Made by a program: the position numbers and the translations under genes
From: DAOPKN01 sp035391225
Lineage (GTDB): Bacteria > Thermotogota > Thermotogae > MWEM01
DNA length: 27,858 bases
Reading direction: 5' to 3'
NCBI GenBank assembly: GCA_035391225.1
Contig: DAOPKN010000030.1
Location: forward strand, 1-27,858
Part shown: positions 22,936-27,858 of the stretch, piece after piece
How the letters are laid out: every line of letters begins with the position of its first letter
Numbering within the stretch: the stretch's first letter is position 1
The notes under the pieces: model-generated
Database searches by the model: none
The model's input: the letters and a program-made list of their open reading frames with translations, nothing else
What the model was told of the DNA's origin: nothing

Positions 22936-25900
22936 TTACTGCCAACGCAGCGTTTTGTCCAGCCCGCGCGTGTGCGCAAACTCCTTGGCTTGGTGCACGA
23001 ACGCCTGCAACCGTGTCTCGATGCCCGTGTCTTGCTGCCCATCGAAGGCGATGTCCACCCAGGGGATGTCATCGAAGTCCTTGCGGAATGCGGCGGAGAG
23101 TGCGGCAACGATCGTCCCGGGAAGGCAGCCAAAGGGAAGGATAGCTGCCACCCCGGATATGCCCGTCTGTGCCAGCTTGGCTGCTGCCCCAATCGCAAGC
23201 GGTGGGTCACCCACGTAATCGCGGTGAATGTACGGTGCGCTGGCTTCCATGATCTGCTCCACGGGGAACATGCGCTCCGATTCCACCACGTTGGCCAGTG
23301 CCAACTCGAAACGATGCCCGATGCGATGCTGGAAAAAGCCCTGTATCCTTGCTTTTGCCACGTTCCACCACTCGCCCTTCCACACGCTCTCCTCCAGGTA
23401 GCGCACCGAGGAAAGTTCGATCCACTCGCGCACCGGTGCCATGATCGTCTCCGCTCCCAGCTTTTCCAAACGCTGCTTGAGGAAGCCGCTGCAGTAGGGG
23501 TTATCCCGCATGAAGATCTCTCCCACCACCGCGATCACGGGCTTCCGTGGCACCGAGCGCATCTTGAGTACCTGGAAAGCCTTTCCGGCTTCCACCAGCA
23601 CGTCCAACGTGTCTTTCGCCCCCGTTTCCACGGAATGCACCAGTTTCGCAAGGTACTCTTGGTAGGTCTTCTCCACTTCCCCCGGCACTTCCTCGTAGGG
23701 TTGCCGTTCCTGGCGCATCTTTCCCAGGAGTTCCACGGCTACAAGCCCCTTCCAGACAACCAGCCGGAATTTCACACCCTGCCCCCGGGAAAAGTCGGCG
23801 TAGGAATTCTTGTTGGTGGGCGACACGATTTCCGCGTCACCAAACCCCAACTTCTCGAACAGGATGCGCTGGAACTTGTGGTACTGCCCAAAGCGGCAGG
23901 GCCCTCCGTGGGAAGGCATGAAAAAGGCCACCTTGGAAGGGTCAACCCCCGGTTCATGCAGCTTCTTGAGGAAACTTCCCGTGGTGCAGATCATGGGGAA
24001 GCACTCGCGCGAGGAGGTATACATACGCCCCCATTCCAGGTCTTGCTCGTCCTGCATGGGCAACACGTCGGCCTGTATGCCACATGCCCGGGAAGCGGCT
24101 GCCAGAAGGTGTGCGCTGTCACTCATGTACGGGAAATACAGATGCCGGTTGCGCGAGGGGGAGCTACGGAACTGCGAAACCGTGGAGAGGGTGCCTTCGC
24201 GAGGGGCGACGGGATTTTCCGCCTTGATGCTGTCCAGGAAAGCCTCGCAGCGCGTGATCATTCCAGCGTCCGCGCTGTGTTCGTCCACTTCCAACTGCAG
24301 GTAGGGTTTGCCCTGCAATTCCTCGTGCACGTAGTGCGACAGGAAGGAATCGGGTCCGCAGCGGAAGTTGGAGATGTACACCGCGTGCAACTCCGGGTGG
24401 TTCGCCACGTAGCGTGCCCCGGCAAGGATCTTCTGCCCGTTGGGCCAGTACATCATGTCGTACTCGCCGAAGACTCCTTCCGCCTGCTGGCGCAGGGGCA
24501 GGAAATCCAGCGGGATGGGCAGCACGTCCAGATCGATCAGCTTGTTCACGAGTGACAGGTTGAGCTCCTGATCCCCTGTATTGTAAGGCCGTCCCAGTAT
24601 CACCGCTGCCACCCGATTCGAAGGAAGCTCCGACAACACCTTCTCTCCCTGCCGGGAAAGCTCCTGTTCAAAGCGCAGTTGCGCCTGGCGGGCGAGCTGT
24701 TCCGCACGGTCCACCTGTTGTGGAGGTGTTCCGAATTGTTGCTGCAGAAAAGCGGAAAGGTCTGCGAGCAATTTCTTCCGCGGATAGCGCAGGTGCAAAG
24801 TGGGCACCAGGAACTTGCTTTCCGCCGGCTGGCCTTTCATCGAACCACGGATCATGAAACCGTAGGACTGCACCCAGGGGCAATTGTAATTGGCGGTGGG
24901 GTTGTCCCCGTCAGCGGGGGTATCCACGACGAAGGGGGTGAACACGTAATCCACCCCCCTTTCCAGCAAGTCGTGGATATGCCCGTGCATCAGCTCCACG
25001 GGGAAGCAGGTTTCCGCCACCAGCATGCCCAGCGATTGGGTGACAAGGGGGCGATCGCTGGGGCGAGACAACACCACGCGGAAACCCAGCTGCTCGAAGA
25101 AGGTGCGCCAGTAGGGGAAACGCTGGTAGTAGGCCATCAGCCCGCGTGGAATCCCGATGGTGCGTTGCCCGGGACTGGCTTCTGTTTCCACGAAATCCTG
25201 CAGCAAAAGCTTTTCCCGCAACGCGAACAGGTTGGGGATCTGCTCGCGGCGTCGCTGCTTCGCTTCTTTCACACCCTGTGGCTGGAACTTGTCGCAGCGG
25301 TCGCCGTAGAACAGCGGCCGTTTTTCGCCTTCGATGGTCACTTGGTGCACGTCGCAGTGGTTCTCACACCCCGAACAGGTGAAGCGGCTCATGTTGTACG
25401 GTGTCTGGCTCACCTGGAAACCCTTGAACTGGGTTTGGCTCCCTGTGGCTTCCACCTCTTCGCGTGCCAGCATCGCCGCCCCGATGGCCCCGGTGACGTC
25501 GAAATGCGGCGGAACGGTGATCTTCTTGCCCGTCACCGCCTCGAACGCCGCCACCACCGCTGGATTGTTCGTGACACCCCCCTGGAACAGGATGTGCTCC
25601 CCGATGCGCTTGGCGCCCACCACCTTCTGGATGTAGTTCTGCACGATGGAGTACGCCAGTCCCCCCACCAGGTCTTCCCGGGATGCCCCCTTCTGCTGGA
25701 AGGCGTTGAGGTCGCTTTCCATGAACACCGTGCAGCGGTCCCCCAGCTTGGAGGGGGTGGGAGCACCTAACGCGAGTTCCCCGAACTCGTCCACGATGTT
25801 CACGCCCAACTTCTCCGCTTGCTCTTCCAAGAAACTCCCCGTACCCGCAGCGCACACTTTGTTCATTTCGAAGTCCACCACCACGCCCTTGTCGATGCTG

Positions 25901-27192
25901 ATAAACTTGGAATCCTGTCCCCCGATCTCGAACACCGTGTCCACCTCGGGGTGGTAATGGATGGCGGCGCGGGCCTGCGCGGTGATCTCGTTCTTGATAC
26001 AATCCGCGCCGATAAAGTGCCCCGTGAGGTAGCGCCCGGAGCCGGTGGTTCCCGCTGCACGCACCACCACCGCGTCCCCCACCTCCTGGAAGATCTCCGA
26101 AAGGCCTTTTCGAATGGCCTCCAACGGGCGAGAAGCCGTGGGAAGGTAACGCCGTGCCACCACGTTCACCTCGCGGTCGATCAGCACCACGTTGGTGCTC
26201 AACGACCCCACGTCGATACCCAGGAACACGTCAAGTTTTTTTCCCGGAACCGGGGAAAACACCACCGGTTTTTGCCCCTGTGTTTGGGCACGTTCCAGCT
26301 GCTGCCAATGGGGAAGGTCGGATCGGGGATCCTGGACATACTCTTCCAACGCCCCCAACCCCTTGAACGAAATGTCTTTTTCCGGGAGGTGGTCCAAAAC
26401 GTGGAATACGGATCCAATGGCACCCATGGAAGCGAAATGCTTTGGGATCACCAGTTCGCCGTCGGATAACCCGAGCACCTCCCGGAAAGCACGCACCACC
26501 CCCGCGTTTGCCGCCACACCACCTTGGAATGCAACGGGTTTGTCCAGATCGCGGCCACGAGCCAGGTTGCTACGCACGTTTCGGGCCACCGCGAAGCAAA
26601 GCCCCGCCACGATATCCTGCACGGGCGTGGCGATCTGCTGCAAGTGAATCATATCGCTCTTGGCAAACACGCTGCACCGCCCGGCGATGTGCGGGGGATT
26701 CTCGCTCTGCAGTGCCAGCTCCCCGAATTCCTTCTCGATGGACACCCCGATACGCCGGGCTTGCTGGTCAAGGAAACTCCCCGTACCTGCAGCGCACACC
26801 GTGTTCATGGCAAAATCCTCCAACCGCGAAGGCGCGCCGTTTTCCGACGGGGTCATGACGATGAGCTTGGAGTCCTCCCCCCCCATCTCGATCACGGTAC
26901 GCACTTCCGGATGCAAGACTGCCACAGCGCTGGACTGTGCAACGATCTCGTTGACAAACACCCCGCCGATGAGCGAAGCGGCAAGCTGCGCTCCAGTTCC
27001 CGTAATGGCAACCGTAGAGAAGGCCTGGGCGGGGTAACGGCGCATCAGTTCACGCAGAACTTCCAGTAACGCGTGGAACGGCCGCCCGTGGCACCAGGTG
27101 TAGTGTTCCTCGAGCACTTGCTTGTTATCTCCTACAAGAACCGTGTTGATAGAAATCGAACCAATATCCAAACCAAGGCAGAACTGCTGCAT
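22936..27192 (-). CDS. giant acyl-CoA dehydratase activase-related protein (BadF/HgdC x2 - DUF2229 - HgdB-like)
   Basis: A 1418-residue cytoplasmic protein. Domains in order: a first BadF/HgdC-type ATPase (about 4-270) with CAAGTGSFLDQQ and GRCSVFAK; a second (about 320-580) with CAAGTGSFLEEQ and DRCTVFME; a cysteine cluster CSGCENHC with another Cys about 20 residues on (Cys606, 609, 613, 633); a DUF2229 region starting at IGIPRGLMAYYQRFPYW (from about 670); and a C-terminal part like the D component of 2-hydroxyacyl-CoA dehydratase. Cys133/Cys173 and Cys447/Cys487 have the spacing of the cluster ligands in HgdC, so each half could hold half of a [4Fe-4S] site within one chain. This length is usual for the family, whose role is unknown. 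Start: ATG 27192 with GGAGGGG upstream. No dehydratase subunits are nearby. Confidence 0.88.
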   Translation of the reverse strand: MQQFCLGLDIGSISINTVLVGDNKQVLEEHYTWCHGRPFHALLEVLRELMRRYPAQAFSTVAITGTGAQLAASLIGGVFVNEIVAQSSAVAVLHPEVRTVIEMGGEDSKLIVMTPSENGAPSRLEDFAMNTVCAAGTGSFLDQQARRIGVSIEKEFGELALQSENPPHIAGRCSVFAKSDMIHLQQIATPVQDIVAGLCFAVARNVRSNLARGRDLDKPVAFQGGVAANAGVVRAFREVLGLSDGELVIPKHFASMGAIGSVFHVLDHLPEKDISFKGLGALEEYVQDPRSDLPHWQQLERAQTQGQKPVVFSPVPGKKLDVFLGIDVGSLSTNVVLIDREVNVVARRYLPTASRPLEAIRKGLSEIFQEVGDAVVVRAAGTTGSGRYLTGHFIGADCIKNEITAQARAAIHYHPEVDTVFEIGGQDSKFISIDKGVVVDFEMNKVCAAGTGSFLEEQAEKLGVNIVDEFGELALGAPTPSKLGDRCTVFMESDLNAFQQKGASREDLVGGLAYSIVQNYIQKVVGAKRIGEHILFQGGVTNNPAVVAAFEAVTGKKITVPPHFDVTGAIGAAMLAREEVEATGSQTQFKGFQVSQTPYNMSRFTCSGCENHCDVHQVTIEGEKRPLFYGDRCDKFQPQGVKEAKQRRREQIPNLFALREKLLLQDFVETEASPGQRTIGIPRGLMAYYQRFPYWRTFFEQLGFRVVLSRPSDRPLVTQSLGMLVAETCFPVELMHGHIHDLLERGVDYVFTPFVVDTPADGDNPTANYNCPWVQSYGFMIRGSMKGQPAESKFLVPTLHLRYPRKKLLADLSAFLQQQFGTPPQQVDRAEQLARQAQLRFEQELSRQGEKVLSELPSNRVAAVILGRPYNTGDQELNLSLVNKLIDLDVLPIPLDFLPLRQQAEGVFGEYDMMYWPNGQKILAGARYVANHPELHAVYISNFRCGPDSFLSHYVHEELQGKPYLQLEVDEHSADAGMITRCEAFLDSIKAENPVAPREGTLSTVSQFRSSPSRNRHLYFPYMSDSAHLLAAASRACGIQADVLPMQDEQDLEWGRMYTSSRECFPMICTTGSFLKKLHEPGVDPSKVAFFMPSHGGPCRFGQYHKFQRILFEKLGFGDAEIVSPTNKNSYADFSRGQGVKFRLVVWKGLVAVELLGKMRQERQPYEEVPGEVEKTYQEYLAKLVHSVETGAKDTLDVLVEAGKAFQVLKMRSVPRKPVIAVVGEIFMRDNPYCSGFLKQRLEKLGAETIMAPVREWIELSSVRYLEESVWKGEWWNVAKARIQGFFQHRIGHRFELALANVVESERMFPVEQIMEASAPYIHRDYVGDPPLAIGAAAKLAQTGISGVAAILPFGCLPGTIVAALSAAFRKDFDDIPWVDIAFDGQQDTGIETRLQAFVHQAKEFAHTRGLDKTLRWQ

Positions 27193-27225
27193 CACATGCC
27201 CCTCCGTTTTTCTTCGTTTGGAGAA

Positions 27226-27234
27226 AGTATATCA
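27226..27234 (-). promoter_or_regulatory. extended -10 promoter of the giant activase gene
   Basis: On the minus strand, TGA followed by TATACT (27226-27231) lies 33 bases before the ATG at 27192. No -35 box is visible at 16-18 bases. Confidence 0.55.
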
Positions 27235-27309
27235 CAGTTCCCCGAGGTGCGTCTTCCCGCGGAATTTTGGGCCTTGTCTCGCGGAAAAAAGGAGTATATT
27301 GAATAAAGG

Positions 27310-27619
27310 CAGAGTGACCGAATGGCTAAGAAGAAAAGACAAAATTGGTGGAGGTGCTGGGGATGCCTGCACAGAGCAAGGGGCAAGACCATAGTCGATT
27401 CTTCGAACGAGAGGAAGGTGGGGCAATGCGAAGAGAGGCGAAAACTGGGAAACCCGTCTACCCTTTGGGGGGAACCATTTGAAACGGGACGTTGCAAGGA
27501 AGCGCGGAGTATTGCCCCACTAGAAACCGCAGAGAAGAAAGGGGCAAGTGAAGGTCTGTGAGCGCTGTACGATGACGATATCGCAAAGGGTTACAAGAAC
27601 TTTGAGCTCAAGCTGCAGA
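27310..27619 (+). other. non-coding structured stretch upstream of the intron end; possible degenerate intron body
   Basis: No convincing gene is present. The stretch contains a perfect long-range pairing GTGGGGCAAT (27418-27427) with ATTGCCCCAC (27511-27520) enclosing 83 bases with smaller possible stems. Bases about 27380-27417 loosely resemble the region where the reverse-transcriptase frame begins in group IIC introns, from memory of the Oceanobacillus iheyensis intron. No reverse transcriptase or maturase frame is left. It could be domains I-IV of an ORF-less intron or an internally deleted copy. I cannot place the 5' splice site. Confidence 0.4.
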
Positions 27620-27695
27620 ACCGCCGTGTACCGAACGGTACGCACGGTGGTGTGAGAGGACGGCTACTCAATTAATGGGTAGCCTCCTACTCGAT
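27620..27695 (+). mobile_element. group IIC intron 3' end (domains V and VI)
   Basis: Domain V is complete: nine pairs (27620-27628 with 27643-27651), a two-base CG bulge, four pairs (27629-27632 with 27637-27640) and loop GAAC. The catalytic triad reads CGC (27622-27624), as in class C introns. GTGTGAGAGGAC then links to domain VI, an 8-pair stem (27662-27669 with 27677-27684), and the typical 3' end CCTACTCGAT, putting the splice site near 27695. The sequence is almost the same as the O. iheyensis group IIC domain V as I remember it. No intron-encoded protein is in the window, so mobility would depend on help from elsewhere. Confidence 0.8.
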
Positions 27696-27703
27696 GAATG
27701 CAG

Positions 27704-27795
27704 GTCAAAACAGCCGCAGTGGGCTGCGGCGGTCCCAAAGTGCAAACAAGCCGCACTGGGGTGCGGCGTACCCAGAAGGGTGTAGCTGTTTTGAC
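27704..27795. repeat. cloverleaf-like palindromic element with two GCCGCA hairpins
   Basis: Outer arms GTCAAAACAGC (27704-27714) and GCTGTTTTGAC (27785-27795) are a perfect 11-bp inverted repeat. Inside are hairpin GCCGCAG-TGGG-CTGCGGC (27713-27730), hairpin GCCGCAC-TGGG-GTGCGGC (27750-27767) and a smaller ACCC-AGAA-GGGT (27770-27781). The two larger hairpins have the same loop and differ by one compensated base pair. The first overlaps the outer stem by two bases. The last 60 bases of the window (27796-27858) show no gene. Confidence 0.65.
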
Positions 27796-27858
27796 AGGTA
27801 CCTCCCCAAGCCAGGAGTGTTCCGGAAAGCCTATTTCAAGAAGGGATCCAATTCCTCC

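Noticed and set aside
22925..22940. Shared terminator between the convergent transporter and activase genes
   Set aside because: Only four bases separate the stop codons and no hairpin is seen at the junction.
27310..27335. A tRNA-like start (GGCAGAG, TG, ACCGAATGGCTAAG) resembling the 5' part of a serine or leucine tRNA
   Set aside because: The D stem does not close (no GG to pair with CC), no matching CTCTGCC acceptor arm occurs downstream and no T-arm is found.
27322..27561. A 79-codon plus-strand frame in the terminal non-coding region
   Set aside because: No ribosome-binding site of note, cysteine- and arginine-rich odd composition, and it runs through the long inverted repeat; better explained as structured intron-related DNA.
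27704..27795. Integron attC site beside the class C intron
   Set aside because: The outer arms lack the GTTRRRY and RYYYAAC core sites and the hairpins are perfect, unlike attC. It is also on the 3' side of the intron, whereas class C introns target hairpins on their 5' side.
1..27858. CRISPR array, transposase gene, toxin-antitoxin pair or phage genes
   Set aside because: No regularly spaced direct repeats and no protein of these classes were seen on either strand.

Overview
The window is a GC-rich stretch of an anaerobic, fermentative bacterial chromosome. Anaerobic life is indicated by an oxygen-sensitive glycyl radical enzyme with its activase, a B12-dependent ribonucleotide reductase, a very large 2-hydroxyacyl-CoA-dehydratase-type activator ATPase and an OFA-family anion transporter. 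Both solute-binding proteins have plain signal peptides with no lipobox cysteine, which points to a diderm cell with a periplasm. I cannot fix the phylum from sequence alone; Thermotogota, Synergistota, Atribacterota or a related anaerobic lineage would all fit.

Layout. Positions 1-243 hold one small gene of unknown function. Positions 246-5847, minus strand, form a tight sugar operon in the order ATPase, permease, binding protein, FGGY kinase, class II aldolase. An AT-rich divergent control region (5848-6155) separates it from a plus-strand operon: DeoR-type repressor, glycyl radical enzyme, its radical-SAM activase, and a YcaQ-type DNA glycosylase joined by a 4-base stop/start overlap. Positions 11598-14437 hold a glutaredoxin-like gene and the class II ribonucleotide reductase, closed by a strong terminator. 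Positions 14446-16971 encode a NitT/TauT-type ABC transporter. Positions 16999-20322 form an operon of a soluble PAS-GAF histidine kinase, imidazolonepropionase and a NifX-like protein. Then come a UDP-GlcNAc 2-epimerase and an OFA major facilitator. The minus strand from 27192 to 22936 is a single 1418-residue activase. The last 660 bases have no gene but hold the 3' catalytic end of a group IIC intron and a compact palindromic element.

How the genes may work together (inference). The divergent sugar locus reads as import, phosphorylation and aldol cleavage of a pentose or deoxyhexose to DHAP plus a short aldehyde. The glycyl radical enzyme has the Cys-x-Glu active site of dehydratases, so it could act on the diol derived from that aldehyde. 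No microcompartment genes are present. The substrate is not determined.

The most notable non-coding features are a palindromic repeat family with a compensatory base change (one copy near 20337, two copies near 27713-27780), the ORF-less intron end, repeated extended -10 promoters (TGnTAyAAT type) and a structured leader before the ribonucleotide reductase operon. I did not find a clearly new defence or mobile system. The best candidates for something undescribed are the sugar/glycyl-radical locus, the kinase-HutI-NifX operon, and the cloverleaf-like element at 27704-27795.
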